Part shown: in pieces, positions 1 through 5,688 of the stretch
Position numbering within the stretch: position 1 is the first letter of the stretch
Layout of the letters: every line of letters begins with the position of its first letter
Translations under genes and position numbers: made by a program
Assembly (NCBI GenBank): GCA_002335355.1
Contig: DCTD01000055.1
Location: forward strand, 1-6,963
Direction: 5' to 3'
From: Patescibacteria group bacterium UBA1449
GTDB lineage: Bacteria > Patescibacteriota > Microgenomatia > UBA1400 > UBA1449
Length of the DNA stretch: 6,963 bases
The notes under the pieces: model-generated
What the model was told of the DNA's origin: nothing
What the model saw: the letters and a program-made list of their open reading frames with translations, nothing else
Database searches by the model: none

Positions 1-2039
1 TGGTTTGAATTACCACTGAAGTTACAAACTCTGCCACCAATTACATTTTCAGGTTTTGGTGGAATAGTGTCTTCACGGTCTTTAAGCAAATACGTCATAA
101 TATCATTCCAAATAGGTGCAGCACCGGTAACACCGGAAACAAGACCCGGATTCATCTTTGAGTTATCATTATTTCCAACCCAAACAGCTGTAACAAGTTC
201 AGGAGTATAGCCGATGGTCCAGTTGTCACGCAAATCGTCGGTTGTCCCAGTCTTAACCGAGACAGTTTTTCCAGGAATAACCAATTGTGAATTAGGTCCA
301 AAGGCAGGTATCCGGGCACTGTTATCTGAAAGAATATTAGAAATAACATAGGTGACTTCTGGGGGAAGAATCCGTTTTCCGGTAGGGGGATTGAATTGGT
401 GATTGTGGTTTTCTAACACTTCTCCGCGGTAGGTTTCTACTTTAAGTATTGGGTTTAGATCAATCCGAATACCAGAATTAGCAAAGACTCCAAAAGCCAC
501 AGCCATATCAACCATTTTGACTTCACCTCCGCCAAGGGTTAATGATAGTCCATAATTACTGGGATCTTTCCAGGTGGAAATACCCATTGCTGATGCTGTA
601 GCAATGAAGTCTTCAATGCCATTCATTGCCAACATTTTTACCGCAGGGATGTTGTAGGAGTTAGCTAGAGAGTAACGCATCTGTTGAGGACCATGGAATT
701 TGCCATCGTAGTTTTTTGGGCAATAGGTTTGTGGTTGTCCTGCAGCAGCAAAACAGGTAGGGATATCTAAGAAAAGAGTTGAAGCTGGATACCCTTTAAG
801 AAGACCCAGTGCATAGTTAAGAGGTTTGATTGATGAACCTGGTTGTCTTAGGCTTGTAGTTAAGTTTACATTGCCGTCAATTTCTTCAACGAAATACCCT
901 CTGGATCCAACCATGGCTAAGATTTCACCAGTGGCAGGGTTAGTTATCAATGCAGCCCCATTAGTAACGTTATATGGTTTTAGTGTCTCAATCTCTGCAG
1001 ACACAGACGCTTGAGCATACTCTTGAAGTGTTAAGTCAAGGGAAGTAGTTACCCGCAATCCTCCTTGTTCGACTTTTTGTTGCCCATATTTTTGTTCGAG
1101 AATATCTTTTACATATAAGACAAAGTGAGGTGCTTTTATATGAGTGCTCTGGTGTGAATAATCAAGCTTCACGTCTTCAGCTTGTTTCTTTTCATCAGCG
1201 GTAATGTAACCATCTTCTACCATCCGTTGGAGGACTTGTTTTTGACGCTCTTTTGCCAGTTGTGGGTTAGCACCAAATGGTGAGTAGCGGCTTGGAGCCT
1301 GCGGCAGCCCTGCCAGTAATGCTCCTTCGGCTAAGGTCAAATCTCTTGCAGACTTGCCAAAGTAGGTTTGGGCAGCTTGTTCAATACCATAGGCTGTACC
1401 ACCGTAAGGGATATGATTGAGATAGAGTTCAAGGATTTGGTCTTTAGAATAAAGAAGTTCTGTAACCCAAGATAAAATGAGCTCCCTGACTTTCCGTTGG
1501 ATTGTTTGTTCTGGTGTTAACAAGGCAGTTTTTATAAGTTGTTGAGTTATTGTTGAACCGCCTTGGACTTCATGTTGGGCAATATTTTTATAGAGTGCTC
1601 GAGCAATACCTCTTAAAGCAAAACCACTATGCTTGTAAAAATCCTTGTCTTCAATCGCAATCGTTGCCTGCTTTACATGAGTTGGAATTTGAGATAACGG
1701 AATTGGTTTACGGTTTTGGTTTGCGTATATTTGATAGAGTAAAGTTCCGTTTCGGTCATAAATTTCTGTTGAAACAGGATAAGTGTCTTTTGTAAGATTT
1801 GTCGGTGAGGGTAAGTCTTTGAAAATCCAGAAGTAACTTCCTAGAGCACCTGCAAATAATAGACAAAAGATACTAAATATAACTAACAGTGTTTTGAGTG
1901 GTAGTTTTCTTTTTGGAAGAGAAGCGATGTTCTGTTTAGTAACACTTCTCGTTTTACGTTTCCCTTTTAAGGTGTTGACTTTTTCAACTTTTTCTTTTTT
2001 AGACTGACGTTGCTTCCACACCTTATTTTCAGTTTTCAT
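1..2039 (-). CDS. Class A penicillin-binding protein (bifunctional peptidoglycan glycosyltransferase/transpeptidase), C-terminus cut by window edge
   Basis: This enzyme polymerises lipid II into glycan strands and cross-links the stem peptides on the outer face of the cytoplasmic membrane. 679 codons are visible from the ATG at 2037-2039, and the frame is still open at base 1. A very basic cytoplasmic tail (about 18 Lys/Arg in residues 1-49) leads into one membrane anchor at about 50-72. The GT51 domain (about 95-275) shows EDKDFYKH with catalytic Glu130, GGSTITQQ at 160-167, RKVRE at 182-186 and ELYLNHIPYG at 204-213. The transpeptidase domain (about 370-640) has all three penicillin-binding motifs: SSIK with nucleophile Ser402, SYN at 461-463 and KTGT from Lys596. 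Two cysteines, C429 and C440, lie in the transpeptidase domain and could form a disulfide. No Shine-Dalgarno precedes the ATG. It is the last gene of a minus-strand cluster of exported proteins. The family call is secure; the mrcA/pbp1A-type subgroup is not resolved. Confidence 0.97.
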   Translation of the reverse strand, partial: MKTENKVWKQRQSKKEKVEKVNTLKGKRKTRSVTKQNIASLPKRKLPLKTLLVIFSIFCLLFAGALGSYFWIFKDLPSPTNLTKDTYPVSTEIYDRNGTLLYQIYANQNRKPIPLSQIPTHVKQATIAIEDKDFYKHSGFALRGIARALYKNIAQHEVQGGSTITQQLIKTALLTPEQTIQRKVRELILSWVTELLYSKDQILELYLNHIPYGGTAYGIEQAAQTYFGKSARDLTLAEGALLAGLPQAPSRYSPFGANPQLAKERQKQVLQRMVEDGYITADEKKQAEDVKLDYSHQSTHIKAPHFVLYVKDILEQKYGQQKVEQGGLRVTTSLDLTLQEYAQASVSAEIETLKPYNVTNGAALITNPATGEILAMVGSRGYFVEEIDGNVNLTTSLRQPGSSIKPLNYALGLLKGYPASTLFLDIPTCFAAAGQPQTYCPKNYDGKFHGPQQMRYSLANSYNIPAVKMLAMNGIEDFIATASAMGISTWKDPSNYGLSLTLGGGEVKMVDMAVAFGVFANSGIRIDLNPILKVETYRGEVLENHNHQFNPPTGKRILPPEVTYVISNILSDNSARIPAFGPNSQLVIPGKTVSVKTGTTDDLRDNWTIGYTPELVTAVWVGNNDNSKMNPGLVSGVTGAAPIWNDIMTYLLKDREDTIPPKPENVIGGRVCNFSGNSN

Positions 2040-2070
2040 AGGTATGTTTGATTGTAACTATAGAATACAA

Positions 2071-2106
2071 AAGACTTTCTTATTATAACGGCAAATGAAA
2101 AGTCTT
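2071..2106 (-). repeat. Inverted repeat after the lipoprotein gene; possible weak terminator
   Basis: The arms AAGACTTT (2071-2078) and AAAGTCTT (2099-2106) are perfectly complementary over 8 bp and enclose a 20-base loop. Read on the minus strand the hairpin follows the lipoprotein stop by about 26 bases and its 3' arm runs into TTTTG. The stem is AT-rich and the loop long, so it would be a poor intrinsic terminator. The candidate TATAAT lies inside the loop, so this could also be chance in AT-rich DNA. Confidence 0.25.
2082..2087 (-). promoter_or_regulatory. Candidate -10 box (TATAAT) upstream of the penicillin-binding protein
   Basis: The minus strand reads a perfect TATAAT about 43 bases before the start codon of the penicillin-binding protein, in the 93-base gap after the lipoprotein gene. 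The sequence 17 bases further upstream (TTCTAA) matches the -35 consensus at only three of six positions. In DNA this AT-rich a lone -10 match is weak evidence. If real, the gene could be transcribed separately from the two genes before it. Confidence 0.3.
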
Positions 2107-2132
2107 AGAAGCTATTTAAGAAGAGCAGTTAG

Positions 2133-2399
2133 TTATAAACCAATATCTTCGTTTGATAAATCTGGGATGTCGCTATTTGCCGTTTCAAAGGCTGTGTCGA
2201 TTTCACCAAGAGTCTTATCTATATCAGCTGGACCAATTGTGGTTTTGCTTGTATCGGTATTACTCTCAACAATTTCCTTTTGAACTGGGGGCGAACTTGT
2301 CGGCTTTTCTAAACCTGTAGACTGGTTTGTGTTAGTAGTACAGCCAGTTATGGCAAAACACATTACTAGTATTAGAAAGATTACTGTTCGAAAATTCAT
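2133..2399 (-). CDS. Small putative lipoprotein, unknown function
   Basis: This 88-residue protein is not a family I recognise. It begins with a short basic N-region (Arg4) and a hydrophobic stretch at about 5-18, followed by a lipobox-like ITGC with the acceptor cysteine at C20. This predicts lipid attachment and display on the outer face of the cytoplasmic membrane. The mature part is only 69 residues, rich in Thr, Ser, Asn and Pro up to about residue 57 and acidic towards the C-terminus. It looks like a flexible linker with a short acidic tail rather than an enzyme. The ATG overlaps the TGA stop of the upstream gene (ATGA), so translational coupling is likely. It is preceded by the only strong Shine-Dalgarno sequence in the window. 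It sits between a secreted helical protein and the penicillin-binding protein, which suggests an envelope role, but this is inference from location. Confidence 0.8.
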   Translation of the reverse strand: MNFRTVIFLILVMCFAITGCTTNTNQSTGLEKPTSSPPVQKEIVESNTDTSKTTIGPADIDKTLGEIDTAFETANSDIPDLSNEDIGL

Positions 2400-3058
2400 T
2401 GTGCCTCCTTAATCGGTTGGCTTTTAATGAGGTTACTTGATTGAGTAGCTGGTTTATCGGTTTCTTGAGTTGCTTTACATTCACTTCTAGCGGTATTGAT
2501 ATGTAACCGCATAGATCTTGTATAGAAGTTACGAATCTGAGCAGCTTTTTCTCTGACAAGCCGGAGTTGTTCTTGGGTTCTTTTAGCAGTGGATGCATAG
2601 GCAGCCGTATTTTCCGAGCAGGCTTGGGTTCTTGTTTGCTCAAGGGTTTGGACAAAGGTTTGATACGTATTTGAAAACTCTTTTACTAGTGAATCAAAGG
2701 TATTAAGATCTTCAGTTACCGTAGGTGAAGTACAGCCGTATTTATTAAATACTTGGTTAACTTGACCTAGGCGTTCTCGAATTCGGGCATACTCAGCTAC
2801 TCGTTGTTCTCTATGGGCTGTGTAGGTTTGTACCCGGTTTTCCAGACGGTTGGTGAGCATTTCACACCGTTTTTCTTTCAGTTGCTCTTTTTGATCCTTG
2901 GCCTGATTGATGTTTTGTAGTCGTTTTTCTTGAGGAGTGTTGGCTTCTCCTGTGGATTCACTGGTTAGAGTTGAGTTGCTACCTACAGCACTAGCTGGTT
3001 GAGAGCAAAACAGTAATGCAAACAGGACTACAATAGAGAGGGCAGATATAGTTTTCAT
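2396..3058 (-). CDS. Secreted alpha-helical protein with four cysteines, unknown function
   Basis: This 220-residue protein has a clear Sec signal peptide: Lys2, a hydrophobic core at about 4-18, and a signal peptidase I site ASA at residues 22-24. C18 is preceded by Phe, so it is not a lipobox. Residues 43-195 are rich in Lys, Arg, Glu and Gln with regularly spaced hydrophobics, predicting long helices or a coiled coil. The mature protein has exactly four cysteines (C65, C109, C147, C194), compatible with two disulfides in an exported helical bundle. The C-terminal 25 residues are polar. I do not recognise a named domain. It is the first gene of the minus-strand cluster; its TGA stop overlaps the start of the lipoprotein gene, so the two are probably made together and may act together at the cell surface or on the wall near the penicillin-binding protein. 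No Shine-Dalgarno precedes its ATG. Confidence 0.85.
   Translation of the reverse strand: MKTISALSIVVLFALLFCSQPASAVGSNSTLTSESTGEANTPQEKRLQNINQAKDQKEQLKEKRCEMLTNRLENRVQTYTAHREQRVAEYARIRERLGQVNQVFNKYGCTSPTVTEDLNTFDSLVKEFSNTYQTFVQTLEQTRTQACSENTAAYASTAKRTQEQLRLVREKAAQIRNFYTRSMRLHINTARSECKATQETDKPATQSSNLIKSQPIKEAQ
2404..2410 (-). promoter_or_regulatory. Strong ribosome binding site of the lipoprotein gene
   Basis: The minus strand reads AAGGAGG four bases before the lipoprotein ATG. It lies within the last codons of the upstream gene and fixes the start at 2397-2399. It stands out because most other genes here lack a recognisable Shine-Dalgarno sequence. Confidence 0.75.
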
Positions 3059-3065
3059 ATCTTAT

Positions 3066-3095
3066 ATAGTAAATCTAAGCCTAGCTAAAAATCAA
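3066..3095 (-). promoter_or_regulatory. Weak candidate promoter for the secreted helical protein
   Basis: The minus strand reads TTGATT (3090-3095), an 18-base spacer, then TACTAT (3066-3071); each box matches the sigma70 consensus at four of six positions. Transcription would start about at the ATG (3056-3058), giving an almost leaderless mRNA, which would fit the missing Shine-Dalgarno. The match is weak and may be chance. Confidence 0.2.
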
Positions 3096-3121
3096 GCTGC
3101 ATTTTACACTAGATAGGCACT

Positions 3122-3712
3122 ATGGACGAAAACCTACTCATTATTGAACATCTCCACACTCGATCCTGGTTTATTCACTTACCAAACGCACAACGGGAAC
3201 TGTTGCAACAGAGTTTCTTTCTCCTTGAAGAAGTTGAACAGCTTCACCGGACTTTTTTTGATTACTCCTTTGTGGTTATGCCGGCCGCTAAAGCATATGA
3301 GGGTTTTATTAAAGACTTAGTCTATCACTTAGGGCTGATCTCCAAGAAACGATACGTGGGGAAACGCTTTAGAGTTGGTAAAGCGTTAAATCCGGAACTT
3401 GCCCATTCTCACCCTAACGCTCTAGATGCTTTATATGACGATTTAGTTACGCTCTGTGGTGGTGAGGAAATTCCGGCTCTTCTCTGGAAAACCTGGAAAG
3501 AATGTAGAAATGAAGTTTTTCACTACTTCATGGATCAGGATCAGCACATTACTTTGTTTGGTGCAAAGGAAAAACTGCACTATATTTTAGAGGCTATGGA
3601 TAAAAGTCAGGAATTATTCTCACTCCACATACTTACAAAGAGTGCTGGAAGAAAGAATGATGACTGGCATGGACGTCAAGAACAGAATGCGATACAATCT
3701 ACCAATTATTAG
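3122..3712 (+). CDS. HEPN-like protein with R-x4-H motif, possible RNase/toxin-type
   Basis: This is a 196-residue, probably cytoplasmic, mostly helical protein with no signal peptide or membrane segment. A segment at about 53-93 contains AAKAYEGFIKDL and a basic stretch KKRYVGKRFRVGKALNP. A second segment at about 117-136 ends in CRNEVFHYF. Arg129 and His134 form R-x4-H with Asn right after the Arg, the pattern of catalytic HEPN RNases. The layout (YEG helix, basic loop, then R-x4-H helix) reminds me of the HEPN domain of RnlA/RNase LS toxins, but the N-terminal RnlA domains are absent and this link is from memory. It is the first gene of a three-gene plus-strand run and is followed 23 bases later by a nucleotide kinase-like gene. 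No MNT nucleotidyltransferase antitoxin is adjacent. Only a weak TAGG precedes the ATG. The gene is well supported; HEPN membership is moderate and RNase activity is a hypothesis. Confidence 0.75.
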   Translation: MDENLLIIEHLHTRSWFIHLPNAQRELLQQSFFLLEEVEQLHRTFFDYSFVVMPAAKAYEGFIKDLVYHLGLISKKRYVGKRFRVGKALNPELAHSHPNALDALYDDLVTLCGGEEIPALLWKTWKECRNEVFHYFMDQDQHITLFGAKEKLHYILEAMDKSQELFSLHILTKSAGRKNDDWHGRQEQNAIQSTNY

Positions 3713-3735
3713 CACTAGTACCTGCACAACAGTCT

Positions 3736-4353
3736 ATGACTACAGAACTTCTCTATAAAAATCTAACCATTTCAGGCTTACCGGGAGCAGGTTCATCAAC
3801 CTTAGGCAAGAGTTTGGCTGAAACGTTAGGATGGGAATATTTTGGGGGTGGTGATTTTATGCGTGCTTATGCAATTGAGAAAGGTTTATACAGTGAAACG
3901 AATAAGTCACATCATGATGCGACTGTTTACGATGATGAATTTGACCGTCAAGTTGATTACCAAATGCGCACAGCTGTTCAAAACAACCAGCATAAAGTCA
4001 TCGATGCCTGGTTATCGGGTTTCATGGCTCAAGGAGTACCAGGTACTCTTAAAATCTTAGTTGTTTGCAGTGATGATCCAGTCCGGGTTGATCGGGTTGT
4101 TAACAGAGATAACGTTTCAGTAGAAGAAGCCAAAAAACACATTTTTGAACGGGAACAAAGAAACTTAAAAAAATGGCAGCGTCTCTATGCTCAAGAATGG
4201 CAGGAATGGGTTGTTAGTAAAGGAAAAGCTGGAGCTGATAAGCCTATCTACTTTTGGTATCCTCAGCTTTATGATTTGATTCTTGATACATATTCTCTTA
4301 GTAAAGAACAGACACTGCAAAACGTACTTGAGAAACTTGGTTACACGAAATAA
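3736..4353 (+). CDS. cmk: Cytidylate kinase-like P-loop kinase (archaeal type)
   Basis: It probably transfers a phosphate from ATP to CMP or dCMP in the cytoplasm, giving CDP or dCDP. The 205-residue protein opens with a strand and P-loop, ISGLPGAGSST, at 12-22. The usual Walker A lysine is replaced by Ser20, giving a loop like the GSGTTT-type loops I recall from archaeal cytidylate kinases. GGDFMR at about 37-42 corresponds to the NMP-binding SAGD-FR segment of that family. VIDAWLSGFMA lies mid-protein. The lid and adenine-binding region is recognisable as DDPVRVDRVVNRDNVSVEEAKKHI followed by basic EREQRN. Length is slightly above the roughly 180 residues usual for the archaeal type. It lies 23 bases after the HEPN-like gene and 20 bases before the DUF5667-type gene, with no Shine-Dalgarno. 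A different nucleotide or small-molecule kinase of the same fold is possible. Confidence 0.82.
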   Translation: MTTELLYKNLTISGLPGAGSSTLGKSLAETLGWEYFGGGDFMRAYAIEKGLYSETNKSHHDATVYDDEFDRQVDYQMRTAVQNNQHKVIDAWLSGFMAQGVPGTLKILVVCSDDPVRVDRVVNRDNVSVEEAKKHIFEREQRNLKKWQRLYAQEWQEWVVSKGKAGADKPIYFWYPQLYDLILDTYSLSKEQTLQNVLEKLGYTK

Positions 4354-4373
4354 CTACTTATTACTTTCACTAT

Positions 4374-5018
4374 ATGATTGGTACTCGACTTTTATATTCC
4401 GGTGCATTCATTGGTCTGGCATTTATTCTCGTTTTAGTATCAGCACTAAGGTTAGCTCAGCCAACGGTGCTCAGTCCTAATCTTTCCAGTTCTCTAATGA
4501 CTCCCTCAGCAGTACCAGCTTCTGATATCCAAACTGCACAACAACGTTCTCTGCACATAATAAATCAGTACTTACCACATCCGGGGATTCTGCCCGATCA
4601 TCCTTTATACTGGTTAAAGATGGTTCGGGACAAAGCACAGTTAGTTATTACTAGAGAACAGCATTTCCGATTTGAGTTACTTCTTCTTTATGCAGATAAA
4701 CGGTTAGGGGCTGGAGAAAAACTTATTAACAAACAGCAATCACACTTAGGGGTAGCCACTATTTCTAAGGCAGAGAAATACTTGTTACAGGCCGGGGAAC
4801 TCTTGGCTCAGAAGCCAGATAAGAGCAAGCAACACATTGAACAATTAGCTCTTACTCTTGACCGCCATCAACAGTTAATAACAGTACTTGTTGATTTAGT
4901 ATCGGAATCAGATAAACAAACCTTACAAGAGGCGATTATTTTAAATAAGACAGTGTATGAAACACAGGTTAAACCATTCTTAGCCCAGTCAACTGATAGT
5001 AGTCTTCAAGCCCCCTAA
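4374..5018 (+). CDS. Membrane-anchored DUF5667-type protein
   Basis: This 214-residue protein has one N-terminal hydrophobic segment at about 7-25 that could be an anchor or an uncleaved signal. A Ser/Pro/Thr-rich linker follows at about 30-55. A helical domain at about 58-170 contains PGILPDHPLYWLKMVRDKAQ (71-90), then TREQHFRFELLLLYADKRLGAGEKL. The pattern of LP-x-HPLYWLK, a charged helix, a LYADKRL-like segment and further heptad-like helices matches DUF5667, a domain of unknown function in exported proteins. There are no cysteines and no catalytic-looking residues. It is probably surface-exposed and attached to the membrane. It starts 20 bases after the kinase stop without a Shine-Dalgarno and is the last gene of the plus-strand run; the next gene is 185 bases away. 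Why it is grouped with a kinase and a HEPN-like protein is not evident. Confidence 0.82.
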   Translation: MIGTRLLYSGAFIGLAFILVLVSALRLAQPTVLSPNLSSSLMTPSAVPASDIQTAQQRSLHIINQYLPHPGILPDHPLYWLKMVRDKAQLVITREQHFRFELLLLYADKRLGAGEKLINKQQSHLGVATISKAEKYLLQAGELLAQKPDKSKQHIEQLALTLDRHQQLITVLVDLVSESDKQTLQEAIILNKTVYETQVKPFLAQSTDSSLQAP

Positions 5019-5041
5019 AAAAGCAGTGCGGTAATTCTGCT
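5017..5041 (-). terminator. Weak terminator-like hairpin, minus-strand orientation
   Basis: Just after the DUF5667-type gene the arms AGCAG (5022-5026) and CTGCT (5037-5041) can form a 5-bp stem with a 10-base loop. On the minus strand the stem is followed directly by a T-run (complement of the As at 5017-5021). No minus-strand gene ends here, so its orientation makes no sense for the annotated genes. The stem is short and could be chance. Confidence 0.2.
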
Positions 5042-5043
5042 GC

Positions 5044-5113
5044 AATATCAAATAAACAGTAATATCAATAAATATAGTCGTTAATAATTAGTTGATATAG
5101 TATGTTATATTGA
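5044..5113. repeat. AT-rich direct and inverted repeats upstream of the nrdR promoter
   Basis: AATATCAA occurs at 5044-5051 and again at 5061-5068, a 17-base period. Its near-complement TTGATAT appears at 5092-5098, and ATATTGA at 5107-5113. ATATAGT occurs at 5072-5078 and 5095-5101. The stretch is almost pure A/T and directly precedes the -35 box. It could be an UP element, bent DNA, or extra regulator sites, or simply low-complexity DNA. Confidence 0.3.
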
Positions 5114-5138
5114 CCGCAAACAAATAGTGGACTACAGT
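5110..5138 (+). promoter_or_regulatory. Candidate sigma70-type promoter of the nrdR-nrdJ operon
   Basis: TTGACC (5110-5115, five of six consensus matches) and TACAGT (5133-5138, four of six) are separated by 17 bases. Transcription would start near 5145, leaving a leader of about 60 bases before nrdR. The -10 box falls between the two candidate NrdR boxes and the -35 box touches the first, so NrdR bound there would block RNA polymerase. Confidence 0.5.
5115..5130 (+). promoter_or_regulatory. Candidate NrdR box 1 (right half-site conserved)
   Basis: Compared with the 16-base NrdR consensus acaCwATATATwGtgt, the right part AAATAGTGG (5122-5130) fits well while the left quarter does not match. 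On its own this would be unconvincing. Its value is position: exactly 16 bases separate it from box 2, giving 32 bases centre to centre (about three helical turns), the spacing known for paired NrdR boxes. It overlaps the promoter spacer. Confidence 0.45.
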
Positions 5139-5146
5139 TTTACAGC

Positions 5147-5162
5147 ACACCATACCTAGTGT
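5147..5162 (+). promoter_or_regulatory. Candidate NrdR box 2 (ACAC-N8-GTGT palindrome)
   Basis: The 16 bases start with ACAC and end with TAGTGT and agree with the NrdR consensus at about 13 of 16 positions. The outer four bases on each side are perfectly palindromic, and a further C/G pair extends this to 5146/5163. The site lies just downstream of the predicted transcription start and 41 bases before nrdR, where the repressor would control its own operon. Confidence 0.6.
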
Positions 5163-5203
5163 GTCTTAAATAAGATCACTAAACATAGAAAAACAAAAAT
5201 ACC

Positions 5204-5650
5204 ATGAGATGTCCGTACTGTAATTATCCAAAGAGTTCGGTTTTGGAATCACGGGACAGTGAGGATAATCAAGTCACCCGACGAAGACGAAAGTGTGCTA
5301 AGTGTAAGAAACGGTTTACAACGTACGAACGAGTCGAGATTATTGACCTTAAAGTAGTGAAGAAAGATGGTTCAAAAGAAGAATTTAACCGACAAAAGAT
5401 GAGAAAAGGTATTCATATAGCCTGTGAAAAACGGAATATCCCAGAAGAAGAAGTCGAACGATTGGTGGAAGATATTGAGCTGCGTCTTTTAAACCGAAAA
5501 TCCACAGAAGTATCATCGTCTGATATTGGCCGGATGATTTTAACTCGGTTAAAAAAGCTCGATGCTGTGGCCTACCTGCGGTTTGCGAGTGTTTTTTTAG
5601 AGTTTGATAACGTTGAAGAGTTTAGAAAACAATTGCAAGAATTTGCATAA
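5204..5650 (+). CDS. nrdR: NrdR, ATP-cone transcriptional repressor of ribonucleotide reductase genes
   Basis: NrdR senses ATP/dATP and represses ribonucleotide reductase promoters when deoxynucleotides are plentiful. The 148 residues match the usual length of about 150. The protein begins with the hallmark MRCPYC, and a zinc ribbon is formed by C3, C6, C31 and C34, with the basic DNA-binding stretch TRRRRKC at 25-31 and FTTYERVE at 38-45. An ATP-cone follows from about residue 49 (VVKKDGSKEEFNRQKMRKGI) to about 139, ending with the typical YLRFASVF and an EF-rich tail. The start is certain because MRCPYC is the family N-terminus, although no Shine-Dalgarno is present (the leader is A-rich). 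It is the first gene of an operon with the ribonucleotide reductase gene 49 bases downstream, an order also known from Streptomyces nrdRJ. Candidate NrdR boxes at its promoter predict autoregulation. Confidence 0.98.
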   Translation: MRCPYCNYPKSSVLESRDSEDNQVTRRRRKCAKCKKRFTTYERVEIIDLKVVKKDGSKEEFNRQKMRKGIHIACEKRNIPEEEVERLVEDIELRLLNRKSTEVSSSDIGRMILTRLKKLDAVAYLRFASVFLEFDNVEEFRKQLQEFA

Positions 5651-5664
5651 CTGTCTAAAACGCA

Positions 5665-5688
5665 CAAAGATGTTATGTTACATCTTTG
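5665..5688 (+). repeat. Perfect 9-bp hairpin between nrdR and nrdJ, abutting the nrdJ ribosome binding site
   Basis: CAAAGATGT (5665-5673) and ACATCTTTG (5680-5688) are perfect complements around a 6-base loop. No T-run follows, so it is not a standard intrinsic terminator. The 3' arm ends on the first G of GGTGG, the likely nrdJ Shine-Dalgarno, and the alternative upstream ATG (5670-5672) lies in the 5' arm. It may tune nrdJ translation or mRNA processing. Confidence 0.55.

Noticed and set aside
152..349. Minus-strand reading frame of 65 codons
   Set aside because: It lies out of frame inside the transpeptidase part of the penicillin-binding protein, whose KTG motif is encoded there; no independent signal.
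826..1014. Plus-strand reading frame of 62 codons
   Set aside because: It is antisense to the penicillin-binding protein region with the SxxK motif; no start signal and no recognisable product.
1550..1795. Plus-strand reading frame of 81 codons
   Set aside because: It is antisense to the GT51 domain, which carries intact catalytic motifs; a composition artefact.
2095..2283. Plus-strand reading frame of 62 codons opposite the lipoprotein gene
   Set aside because: The lipoprotein has a lipobox, a strong Shine-Dalgarno and an overlap with its upstream gene; the antisense frame has none of these.
2332..2655. Minus-strand reading frame of 107 codons
   Set aside because: It overlaps the secreted helical protein and the lipoprotein in another frame, with no signal peptide or start signal of its own.
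3082..3110. Plus-strand promoter for the HEPN-like gene (TAGCTA, 17 bases, TACACT)
   Set aside because: The -35 part matches at only three of six positions and the leader would be about five bases; too weak to annotate.
3842..4060. Plus-strand reading frame of 72 codons inside the kinase gene
   Set aside because: The kinase frame covers it with family motifs on both sides; this frame is a shadow.
4283..4480. Plus-strand reading frame of 65 codons bridging the kinase and DUF5667-type genes
   Set aside because: It overlaps both real genes and has no ribosome binding site or recognisable domain.
5670..5672. ATG as the nrdJ start
   Set aside because: It is in frame but buried in the 5' arm of a perfect hairpin and has no Shine-Dalgarno; the GTG at 5700 follows GGTGG. 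It remains possible.
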